From Mactra quadrangularis (Eukaryota > Mollusca > Bivalvia > Venerida > Mactridae): a DNA stretch of 64,000 nucleotides. The notes below the pieces were generated by a model. That model was not told where the DNA came from, searched no databases, and saw only the letters and a list, made by a program, of their open reading frames with translations. The translations under genes were made by a program, and so were the position numbers. Positions within the stretch are counted from its first letter, which is position 1, and each line of letters opens with the position of its first letter. Below, in pieces: positions 51,890 through 62,133 of this stretch. The stretch spans positions 37,045,222 to 37,109,221 of the forward strand of contig CM046294.1 of assembly GCA_025267735.1 (NCBI GenBank), written 5' to 3'.

Positions 51890-52340
51890 ACTGATTGTTG
51901 TTTTCGTAGGAAAAGTTGTTTTCGTAGGAAAAGTTGTTTTCGTAGGAAAAGCTGTTTTCCTACTAATATTTTCTATTAGATAGAATAGAAGTTGTTTTCA
52001 TGAGATTGACTGATTGTTGTTTTCGTATAAAAGTTGTTTTCGTATAAAAGTTGTTTTCGTATAAAAGTATTTTTCGTAGGAAAAGATGTTTCCGTATAAA
52101 AAGTTGTTTTCATGAGACTGACTGATTGTTGCTTTCGTTTAAAAGTTGTTTTCGTGAGATTGACTGATTGTTGTTTTCGTATAAAAGTTGTTTTCGTGAG
52201 ACGGACTGCTTGTTGCTTTCGTATAAAAGTTTTCGTAGAAATAGTTGTTTCCGTACGATTGACTGATTGTTGTTTTCGCATAAAAGTTGTTTCCATATAA
52301 AAAGTTGTTTTCGTGAGATTGATTGTTGTGTAAAAACAGT
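51890..52340. repeat. GTTGTTTTCGTATAAAA minisatellite
   Basis: About 20 units of 15-40 bp built on GTTGTTTTCGT followed by ATAAAA, AGGAAAA or GAGATTGACTGATT. Because units are often multiples of three they give false ORFs with NNF/TTF repeats on both strands. The same word recurs through 52,340-52,990 and 59,280-59,745. Confidence 0.9.
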
Positions 52341-52379
52341 TGTTTTGTTACGATGGATAAAATCAAAATTTTACTATCA

Positions 52380-52998
52380 TGTTATTTACTTACCAATTAA
52401 ATTTCTTAAGAAATGATGTAAAATTGAAAAGAACATAAATGAATACACAGATGATTTTAATTTCAACGTTTGTTAAGTTGTTTTCGTACGAAAGCTAAAC
52501 AGTTAGCTGGTTGTTTTCGTGAAGGAAATTATTATTTTCATTTATTGCTAAAAAATTAGAAAATTGCATTCAATTAATATACTTATTACAGAAAAGATTT
52601 TTAGATTATTTTCATTTATTGTTAAGAAGGTAATCAGAAAACGTATCCAGGATATGTATTTATTACATAAAATATTTAAATTATGTTAAACATGACTAAA
52701 TAAACATTTTATAGGTTGTTTTCGTATAGAACTTCAACGTAGGATTTCGATCGACTTCCCGTTGTGATCCGCTAAAACAAGAAAATCGGCTATAAAGTCA
52801 TTATTTTTTTGAATTTTGTACCAAAATTTGCCCATTTAACGTATTTTATAATATGCTTTCATAAAATATTAAGTATTGTTTGAAATAATGTATAATATTA
52901 ATGTAACAGGTTGTTTTCGTAAAAAAAATTGTTTTCTAAGTTGTTTTCGTACTGAAAGTTGTTTTCGTTAGTCAGACATAATGTTGTTTTCGTGAAAT
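52380..52998. repeat. About 0.55-kb direct repeat, left copy
   Basis: Aligns with 59213-59745, including TCGATCGACTTCCCGTTGTG, CCGCTAAAACAAGAAAATCG and many GTTGTTTTCGT words. The two copies flank the LINE at 52999-59212 in the same orientation. Confidence 0.85.
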
Positions 52999-53827
52999 TA
53001 ACAGAACAGAACAGAACAGAACAAATCTTTTATTTTCAACTCAGGTACATGTTGTACAGCAAGAGGAAAAGACAAATATAAATTAAATAATACAATGGTA
53101 TCCGGTGAAAGGAAGAGATATAAATTTACTAGTAATATACATGTATAATAAATCATAGCAAATAACTGATGTCTCTAATGAGGTCACGATTACAATATTT
53201 GCAATATAGTGTCGAGTAGTAAATAGTTGAGAGTTAAAATTTCCATCTCTAAAAAACCAGCAATCAGTTCATAATTTATGTGACATTGTTGAAATACATT
53301 TTAAATAGGTTATGCATGCGGTGTAAAACATTTCAACAAAAAGAGAGAAGGAAAATCAATTACAACAAAACAAGGCTAAACGAAAAGAATAGTCTGCCAT
53401 AGCTAAAGGTAGTAGACATCGGGATATGAAGGTCAGAGTTATGTAGTATGGTATAACTAAGTAATACATGCAATTGAATAATAATAATCAAAGTTACAAG
53501 AAGTTGTCTTAACAAGTTATATATAATTATAATAATAGAATAAAGTTTTTATTTTGGTATGGGGTTGTTAGCTAAGAAAATATAGAAAAAGCACAGATAC
53601 GCCCTAGCTAAATTTATGAACGAAACCAAATCGAGGCAACACACGCAATGCACGTGGAAAACGTTGTTTGTGTATGTGGCCTCGATTGGATTTCATTCAC
53701 TCTTTCGTTTTACAACATGTTGTTATACAGTATATTTATGATTTAAATCGGTCATGGAGTACAATACTATATGATTGTTCACAATTATGGATTACGAACA
53801 AATATATGAAAATGAGAGGCAGTGGGA

Positions 53828-54618
53828 TTAATTACTAAAGGTTTTCATTATGGTGTTAAGGAAAAGTGCAACTTTCTTTAAATGATATTCGCTATCAAAA
53901 TTAAAAATGGTTTCAATGGACTGTAGTCGCGTGTTGGATCTATCTATGTTATTTAAGAAATTAGTTCGTTGAAGGTCGAAATAATTACATTGAAAAATAT
54001 AGTGTTCTTCAGTGCCGGGTAAATTCGATTCACAGAGAGGGCATTTCCTGTCTAAGAATGGTGTACCGTCGTATCGTCCAGTTTCTATCGGAAGTCTATG
54101 GTTTGCTGTGCGGAATTTTAGAAGTATTAAAGATTCGTTTAACGGTAGGATTTTGAGATAATTTTCAAATTTGTGATTAATTTTAAAAGTATTGTATATC
54201 AGGCCTTTGTTTAAGTTCAATAGTTGAGCGTGCCAATTTTGTTTATACTGATCTATTAATGTTTGTTTTATGTGTTTATGAATAGAGCTATTTATTTGGT
54301 CTTGATGATGCCAAAGGTCTGGTCTACCTACTGAGTTAAGAATTTGTTTGATTTTTGTTATCCATTTTAACTCAAAAGGTTGATTAAGTATATATTTATA
54401 GATAAGGCTCGAGACCTTGCTCGTTTTACCTAACAGTATGCGATTCCAAAAAGCAATCATTTTTGATTCGATTAACACTGATATAGGGTATCTTCCCAGT
54501 TCACCCATTATCATATAAAGGGGGGTAGATTTTCGAACTTTGGTTATTTTTCGTAAGAATTTATGGTGTACTTTTTCTAGTATGTCTAGGTTCTCAAAAC
54601 CGAAAATATCACTTCCGT
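53828..54618 (-). CDS. LINE ORF2 C-terminal part
   Basis: After the transposon the LINE frame resumes with TYGSDIFGFENLDILEKVHH and continues for about 263 residues to a stop at 53828. A C-terminal Cys/His cluster CPLCESNLPGTEEHYIFQC resembles that of the LINE at 48.7-50.3 kb. The 36 residues before it in the same open frame come from the transposon's terminal repeat, so the apparent ATG near 54727 is not the LINE's own start. Confidence 0.8.
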
Positions 54619-54623
54619 ATGTC

Positions 54624-56589
54624 CACTGTCTAGATCGTGAAACGGTTGCGATTTTCCGTGTCACGGTGTAGCCACACCAAGATGGCGGAAAAACAACCAT
54701 CCAAAATGTACATGTCGTTTTTTGCATGATATTTTGAGAAATATTCTGGCCTAAACGCGTTATAAAGTTTCATTTGATCCGTAAATATATAAACTAAAGG
54801 GCGGGTGTACTCATCTGACATGTCACACAGGATTTATGTGAGTTAAAGTCACCAAAGTTGACGAATGACTGTTTGACAAATTTGAACCGAGAGAGTGTAT
54901 TCTTTTGATAAAATCGCCGTAAGTACGACACTTAGCGGGTTGTAAATACGATTGTGAGATAGTGTATAAGCATGAAATTATACTTACAAATTGTACAAGT
55001 TCTAATTTGTTTTGTTATATCAAAACATGCCTACTTTCGGTTTTGTCTAAGCAACGGTTGAGATATTAGCCCCGGTGAAGATTTTCCGTAAGAAATGACT
55101 CGGTGTTGCCATAAAAAGTGGATACGGTGTATACATTTGCGTTAAAGAGAACACGGTTAGGACACTCATTCAAACGCTTGAAATGCGACCAGACCATTTG
55201 GAATACTGTCGAATTGTAGGCAAGGCAAAACGAAGCAGTATTTGTTAAAACACAGATACGGGTTTGGTCAAATCGTAAACAAATTTAAATCTTCTAACTG
55301 TTCATCAAGTTCCTCGTACATGGAATAAACGTTTGCTGAGAGGGACCTGCTAAAGTTACACTGCCGAGTGCTCTTATTGGTGCTGACGTTTTGTACGTTT
55401 TTCACATCTGGACTGGGAAGTAATTAAATCAGTATCAACAGAAATATCTTGTTTAGATTCTTGTATATTTTCTAGCTCTTTTACATAGGGACACTTCTTA
55501 TTTTCTAGAAAGGATGTACATATGTGTTGATTCACTTTGAAATATTCCCCAGTTTGCAGTTCTAAATTTGGTGTTAGTCTTTAGTCTTTCGTCGGACGGC
55601 CATATCGGCCGGTTGATACTTTTAAAACCATCTCATCCGTCATTTTATCTGCAATTTGGCATGCTTTTCTACTGAATGATGAATGCATGCTAGGAGATCG
55701 GATTTAGAAAACTTACAGTGGTAGCATTTATAGACTTTTTCCATTTTGACACTTGGGAGAACAAAATTATGAAATATATAATTTTAGTCTTATCACAAAA
55801 GGGCTTTTATAAGTATCAGTTTGGTATTTCTATACTACATTATTTTTAAGTATCAATACGAAGGTGACGATCTGGAATAGTGGGAATAGTGGGAATAAAA
55901 TAATACTAACTGATTTATAATTAGGCGTTGTTTCTGCAAAGATTTACGTATTGAACACATTGGGCTTTTCTGTATAGCAAAATACGAAGGATAATGCCAA
56001 TGTGATTTACTTCAAATGATATGGTTGCGTTTAGCCTTTGGATGGGTGTCCGAACCGTGTTCACTTTCACGCAAATGTATACACCGTGTCCACTTTTTAT
56101 GGCAACACCGAGTCATTTCTTACGGAAAATCTTCACCGGAGCTAAAATCTCAACCGTTGCTAAGACAAAACCGAAAGTAGGCATGTTTTGACAAAACAAA
56201 ATAAATTAGAACTTGTACAATTTAAAGGTATAATTGCATGCATTTACATTATCTCACAAACGTATTTATAACACGGTAAGTGCCGTACTAACGGCGATTT
56301 TATCAAAAGTCATACACTTTTCTCGGTTCAAATTTGACTGACGGTCATTCGTCAACTTTGGTGGCTTTTATTCACATAAATCCTTCGTGACATGTCAGGT
56401 GAATATACCCGCCTTTAGTTTATACATTTTCGGATCAAATGAAACTATATAACGCGTTTGGGGCCGAATATTTCTCAAAATATCATTCAAAAAAACGACA
56501 CGTACCTTTTGGATGGTTGTTTTTCCGCCATCTTGATGTGGCTACACCGTGACACGGAAAATCGCCACCGTTTCACGATCTAGACAGTG
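54624..56589. mobile_element. DNA transposon, long inverted repeats, 5-bp TSD (Transib/RAG-like ends?)
   Basis: The ends are CACTGTCTAGATCGTGAAAC and its inverse ending CTAGACAGTG. The TSD ATGTC is at 54619-54623 and 56590-56594, and removing the element rejoins the LINE frame at PILT/YGSDIF. The inverted repeats run about 550 bp (54624-55178, 56036-56589) at roughly 90% identity by eye. A 5-bp TSD with CAC termini is the Transib/RAG pattern; other superfamilies cannot be excluded. The 860-bp centre holds only a decayed coding fragment. Confidence 0.85.
55374..55752 (-). pseudogene. Decayed C2H2-type zinc-finger coding fragment inside the transposon
   Basis: The minus strand opens MEKVYKCYHCKFSKSDLLAC followed by HHSVEKHAKL, a C-x2-C...H-x5-H arrangement, then stops. 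A second frame gives LQTGEYFKVNQHICTSFLEN and KKCPYVKELENIQESKQDIS up to a stop at 55374. The two frames look like one gene broken by shifts. No catalytic domain is seen. Confidence 0.5.
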
Positions 56590-56594
56590 ATGTC

Positions 56595-59197
56595 AGTATA
56601 GGAGAAATAGTGTGGTCAAAAAGTTTAAGAATCAGGTCTAACGGTATATCAGAATTGTTGCATTTAGTGTATAGAAGGTATAATGCCTTCGTGGCTTGCT
56701 CAGATATGTGTTTACGTGCGTTAAGGAACGATCCATTACTAGTAAAGGTAATGCCGAGATAATGATATCTGTCCGTTATATCTATAGAACTATTTCCTAA
56801 TTTAAAATTGAAGTTGTTTGTGCGGCGTGCCCCGAAGATGACAATTTTAGTTTTATTAAGATTAACAGTTAAATGCCACGTATTACAGTAAGAATGAAAA
56901 AGGTCTAAACTAGTTTGTAAGTCGGCGGCCGAGTTCGACATGAGTATAGTGTCGTCTGCGTAGAGTAGAACTAGAAGTCTAAGCCATAAAGTTAAATCAC
57001 GTGGATCAAAAAGTTCAACTCCAACGCTAGAGTTTTCTATAAGATAGTTTTCCAAGTCATTAAGGTATAATGAGAATAAGATCGGAGATAAATTTTCTCC
57101 TTGACGAACGCCTGTTTCTGAGATAAATGACTTCGATTGTTGTCCATTGTGTAAAATCGATGATTTGATATTGCTATACATATTTTGTACTAAAATGAGA
57201 AATTTGCCATTTACATGGTTATTTAAAAGTTTGTGCCACAAGCCATGTCGCCACACTTTGTCAAAAGCTTGGGCAAAATCGATAAATGCACAAAAGAGCT
57301 TTTGTTTTCTTTTTTTTAATAATTCGATTAATGAATATAGAGTAAATATGTGGTCATTACAAGAGTAGCCATGTCGAAAACCCGCTTGATTTTCTTGTAA
57401 AATATTATTGTCGTCAAGAAATTTTGTGAGTCTATTATTCAAAATAGAAGTGAACAGTTTTCCTAAGCAACTAAGAATCGTTATGGGCCTGTAACATGAG
57501 GGATCACTTGATTCGCCCTTACTTTTATAAATTGGGATAATAGACCCTTCTAGCCAGCTTGTTGGTATAATGCATGATTCAAATATATGGTTAAATAGTT
57601 TAGTGTAAAAATGTATTAGAAGGTCTTTAGTGCATTTAATGTATTCATTAAGAATTTTATCGACAGGGCTGGGGGTTTTACCATTATGTAGATTTTTAAT
57701 ACATTTAAGTATTTCGTCAGGGGTGATTTTCATATTGAGACTATCAGTGTTAAAATTATCAACGACTTCGTTGTGGTCAAAATGCGCTTCTGTTGGTATA
57801 GAACTTTCATTGACTGATTTAAAGTGACAGTAAAATTCGTCTATGCTAGGTGAGTCCTTTTTTGTGGTGCTGGGCTTAATATTTTTGAGAAATTTCCAGT
57901 ACTTTTTTGGATTAGATTCATTGAGTTTTCGCAGTTTTAAAGAATTGTTATGTTTATCTTTTTTGATGTAGTAATCTAAAGTTCTTTTGTAACGTTTGCT
58001 TGCATCGCGAAGACGTAATTTATTAGTCTCAGAAGGTTCTAGTTTATAGCACTTTTTTGCATTATGATAATTGTTTCTTGCAATGTTACATTTAGGCCCA
58101 AACCATGATTTTTTGTTATTTTTGATAAAAATTTGTTTTTTAATATTAAACGTTTTATTTGCAGATTCTTGGAAAATATTTTGTAATTCTGTTGTAGCAT
58201 GTTCAATGGATTGTCTTGTGAGTGATTCCTGATCAATGTATGAATTAAGTGTGTGTATACGATCTATATTAATATTACTTAAGAACACGTCTGACAGATT
58301 ACTGTCCCATGTAGAGGTTATATTCAGGGGTGTATCAGAATGTTGTGGGTGAACTATACTTTTAGTTTTAATTGTCCAGTTTAAGATACAGTGTCCGTCC
58401 GAAAATATAGGATCAGTTGATTCTATGTCAAAGTAAGTTAAGTAAGGAAAGCATTCTGCCGTAGAAAGTACGTAATCTATGATGGATCGATCTCGGAATG
58501 TGAATTTTCCGACATTACGGTCGTTTGAGATCCTGCCATTTAATATAAACAAATTATTATTTCGACAAATATCAATCAACCGAAAGCCGTGGGTGTTAGT
58601 GCGCTCATCAAGCGAAGACCTGTCTAAGGGTATATTGTGATTTTCAAGTATTTTGTATTTTTTAAGTTCAGATTGAAGTTCGTCATCTAAGCCGCAGATA
58701 TCATTGATAAAGTTGTCGTTTAAGATAAAATCACGTAGTTTTGATACACGTGCATTCATATCACCGGCTATTTGCATGAATTTGTTTTGACTACTCATCT
58801 GCGATATTTCGTTTTCTAAATCGTAAAAATCGTCTTCGTTAAAAAAGCGAGAATTTTCGGGTGGAATATAAGTTGCACCGAGAATGAAATTTTCAGCGGT
58901 ACCCGTGCACTTTTTATCAATAGAGATCCAAAGAATGTAGTCAGAGTTATTTTCTAATACTTTAACGAAAGGGGCAATTCTATTTTTAACATAAATCCCA
59001 ATACCTCCAGATTTTCGTTTATAATTTTTAGTTCTATTTTTGGCAAAAAATACAAAGTCGTCAATATCAACAATATCAGTGCTGTCTATATGAGTTTCAG
59101 AAGTACAGAGTATATCATATTTATTCACTAAGTCTATAAAATCTGGGTAATTCAGTCTCTTCTTCAAACCATTTACATTTACATGTCGTAACATCAT
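56595..59197 (-). CDS. LINE ORF2 N-terminal part: endonuclease and reverse transcriptase
   Basis: The open frame gives 867 LINE residues, then runs a few codons into the inserted transposon before a stop at 56573. The endonuclease is at about 1-280 (MLRHVNVNGLKKR, SETHID at 33-38, GDMNARV, SDGHCILNW). The reverse transcriptase is at about 540-800: CYRPITILSCLGKLFTSILN, QAGFRHGYSCNDHIF, FIDFAQAFDKV (first catalytic Asp), TGVRQGENLSPILFSLYLND and LYADDTILMS at 745-754 (catalytic D748, D749). The RT thumb follows (HYLGITFTSNGSF). The layout fits the CR1/Jockey group; the clade is not assigned. It would nick and copy at the target in the nucleus. Confidence 0.85.
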
Positions 59198-59212
59198 TAT
59201 GTTACTATTATT

Positions 59213-59745
59213 TTAATTAATTACCAATCAAACGTCTGAAGAAATGATGTTAATGTAAAAAGAACTCAAATAAAGACACAGTAAATATTGATTTCACAGT
59301 TTGTTAAGTTGTTTTCGTACGAGAGCTTTAAACAGCTATCAGTAGATCCAGTTGTTTTCGTGAAGAAAGACAGTAAAACCATAATTAGTTTCATTTATTG
59401 TTAAGAAGGTAATCAGAATAACGTATCCAGTATATGTATTTATTACATAAAATATTTGAATTATGTTAAACATGATTAAATAAACAGTTTATATGTTGTT
59501 TTCGTATAGAACTTCAACGTAGGAACTCGATCGACTTCCCGTTGTGATCCGCTAAAACAAGAAAATCGGCTATAAAATCATTATTTTTTGGAATTTTGAA
59601 CCAAAATTTGTCCATTTAACGTATTTTTATAATATGCTTTCATAAAATATTAAGTTTTGTTTGAAATAATATATAATATTAATTTAACAGGTTGTTTTCG
59701 TAAAAAAAAGTTGTTTTCGCGAAAACAAGTTGTTTTCGCTATCTA
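59213..59745. repeat. About 0.55-kb direct repeat, right copy
   Basis: Counterpart of 52380-52998; for example TGTATTTATTACATAAAATA and CGACTTCCCGTTGTGATCCG occur in both. It ends with three GTTGTTTTCG words before unrelated sequence. Confidence 0.85.
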
Positions 59746-61271
59746 TATATACCGTTCATAAAATGCTTGGGGTCGAAATGTCTTGGGGTCGAAATGTCTT
59801 GCACCCATTGTATAAGAACTGAATGAAATATTTTTTTACACTTTATTAATATTTCAAGGTATAGAAAACAGCGAATTGAGAAATTTATCCGCTAAATTTT
59901 GTCCTAAGCGATTATTTTGTGCCCTTTCACAGTGATGACGTATAGGTCACGTGAATCAACCTGATTGGCTGGCCAAAATAACCAATAGCTTTCTTTTCCC
60001 TATTGGGGCGGACTGTGAGAACATGGATTTTATTATCGGGTATGTTTTTTAAGATTTATCGAATATTGTTGTGCTTTATGATATTTTAATCATGCTGATG
60101 AAGTCAGTAAAATTTATAATATTTATAAATACGATGATAATTTTGAGTCTGACGTGCTTCATACCCGAAATGCGAATCTTTAAAATCACGTCGACAAATC
60201 ATCCCTAATCATGGCGGACGTGCAAATTTAAGAGAAATAAGCAAAAATCGAAATCCAAACAATCCTCCCTCATGATTCAATATAATCAGTAAATTTTGTC
60301 AGCAATCGAACATTTAGATACTAAACTTTCTAACATTTTGGTGGATTTGGAAGGAAAATATGTTTTATATGTTGAATTTGGCATCTTTTCCGAATGGACT
60401 TGCACATGGTGACGGTCACTGCCCAAATTTCCTAGACACACGTGCAATAAGTTTGTGTTAGTGTGAACTTATTTGGGTTTTGCAAAAACTGCTCTACGAA
60501 TTCAATGGCTTCATCTTACAACTTGTATGATATAAGGTGTGTTAGGGCTAACTAACGACAATTTTTGAGGTCCTGAAACAAATTCTTATTTCTTGAAATA
60601 ACACTGGCATTTCCTGCTGTTTCATCCATCAAGGAAAAGGGGACCCAAACAAAAAAAGGGCTGAGATTGAATGGGGTGAATAAATTGTCGATAAATTGTC
60701 AATTTATTTCCAATTCAGTGCAAATGGCATTCACATGTATGGGCTTGTTCAGCAATTCAGTGCAAATGGCATTCACATGTATGGGCTTGTTCAGCCTATC
60801 TCACGGCCACGGGGCCGAATATGGGCCCCATTCCCAATGCCAATTAATGACCATTTTCCCCAATTTCAAGAAAAAAAATCCCAATCTTGTAAAATATATT
60901 CCTTTGAACCGGATGTATTGTGCCTTGACAAAAGAAACCACCACACCAGATTTCATGGAAAAATTATAAATACATGAGATTTTGCATTGAATACCTCACT
61001 GAACTGTCAAAACAAACACCATAATAGCACTGCAACTCTTTCAGAGACACCAAAGCAAGGCATACAGAGATTTAATGCCGAAAAATTAATGATGAAACTT
61101 CCACATCGGGTTTATTTGTCGATACTTTTATCCCAAATTGGACTATTTACAGCATTAAAAATTCCCAATTTGTGCAGGGGCCTTTTTCCCAAAAACCACT
61201 GAAAAAGCCCTGCATGCTAATGAGCTAATGCATGGACTGAATACTTAGTCAATAAATGGGGTTTAATAAAC
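59746..61271. other. Non-coding stretch with a 39-bp tandem duplication
   Basis: TTGGGGTCGAAATGTC occurs twice at 59,767-59,800. A perfect duplication around CAATTCAGTGCAAATGGCAT is at about 60,712-60,790. Short frames crossing it have no recognisable domain. No gene is called. Confidence 0.5.
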
Positions 61272-61500
61272 TTTTGGCTTTTGCTTCAGACTCGAGTGCC
61301 TAGAACATTGACTTGTCCGGACTTGGGGTCTGTTTGTTTCAACAAACGTTTTACAACCCGAGGTTGTGTTTGGGGTAATAGTTTTGGCTTTTGCTTTGGC
61401 TCTGAGTTGTGCCTGGAACATTGACTTGTCAGGGCTCTGGGTCTGTTGGTTTCATGCAAAGGTTTAACCCGAGGCTGTGTTTCTAGGTTAATAGTTTTAG
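61272..61500. repeat. Two 113-bp tandem repeat units
   Basis: TTTTGGCTTTTGCTT occurs at 61272 and at about 61385. Each unit also contains GAACATTGACTTGTC and AACCCGAGG-TGTGTTT. A 90-residue minus-strand frame covers both units but looks like a by-product. Confidence 0.8.
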
Positions 61501-61844
61501 TTTCCACATATGTTTTTGTCCCAGGTTGGAAATCATGAGGAAAAACCGTGTCCAACAACCAACTTTGTCTAAGATCACCAAGTTTTATGTATCAATACTC
61601 TTTGTGTCAAGGGTGTGAACATTTGGTTCTGAGGCCCCAGGCTCAAGGTCACTGGAAGTTTGTATGGGAAAACATAGTGCCGGTGATAACTCAACTTTTA
61701 CTAAAATTTCACTCGCCGAATTCCCGAAACAATGGTTATTAACCAACACAAAATGAAAACAGGGATATTGAAATCGAGTCTATTGTTAAAGCAGGAAGGG
61801 ACTGCATTTTATTTCTGCGTGTAAATTTCTCAATTAATCCTTAT

Positions 61845-62133
61845 CTTATTTATTTATTGGAGTTAACGCCATATCAACACAATTTAGGTCATTTCATGGC
61901 GTCCAGCGCACCTAACCTAGCTTTCCTGGACCATTGTCTATAACCAGTACTCACCTACCCTTCCACAAGGCCGGAAACTTCTCCTTGTTATCTAATCAAT
62001 GGAGGAAAATCGACATTGTCAAATTTTCATTGAAGGGTATAACCTCCCCGGGTGGTATTCGAACCCATACCCCCTCGGGCACGAGTATCCAAATTCCGGC
62101 GCGCTACCAACTGTGCTATCGACCCGGGTTTAA
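61845..62133 (-). repeat. SINE family 2, nearly complete tRNA-headed copy
   Basis: Minus strand: the head GGGTCGATAGCACAGTTGGT with B box GGGTTCGAATACCACCCGGG is tRNA-like. The body contains GGAGGTTATACCCTTC and GGTCCAGGAAAGCTAGGTTA. The 3' end is ATGGCGTTAACTCCAATAAA then (TAAA)n. Confidence 0.75.

Larger units (their letters stand above)
52999..59212 (-). mobile_element. LINE (EN-RT) interrupted by a DNA transposon
   Basis: Transcribed right to left. The first part of ORF2 is at 56595-59197 and the rest at 53828-54618; they are separated by the transposon at 54624-56589. The 3' UTR runs to a (CAGAA)n tail at 52999-53025. A short AATTAA-like match next to both ends may be the TSD. The 5' end lies only about 15 bp before the endonuclease start, so the copy is probably 5'-truncated. 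Apart from the transposon the coding sequence is open, so the LINE was young when hit. Confidence 0.85.

Noticed and set aside
51976..52366. NNF/TTF-repeat ORFs on both strands
   Set aside because: By-products of a minisatellite whose unit is often a multiple of three; both strands are open, which is typical of simple repeats.
54630..54821. 63-aa ORF and the ATG of the 299-aa frame as a separate host gene
   Set aside because: They are translations of the transposon's terminal inverted repeat; the same sequence occurs inverted at the other end of the element.
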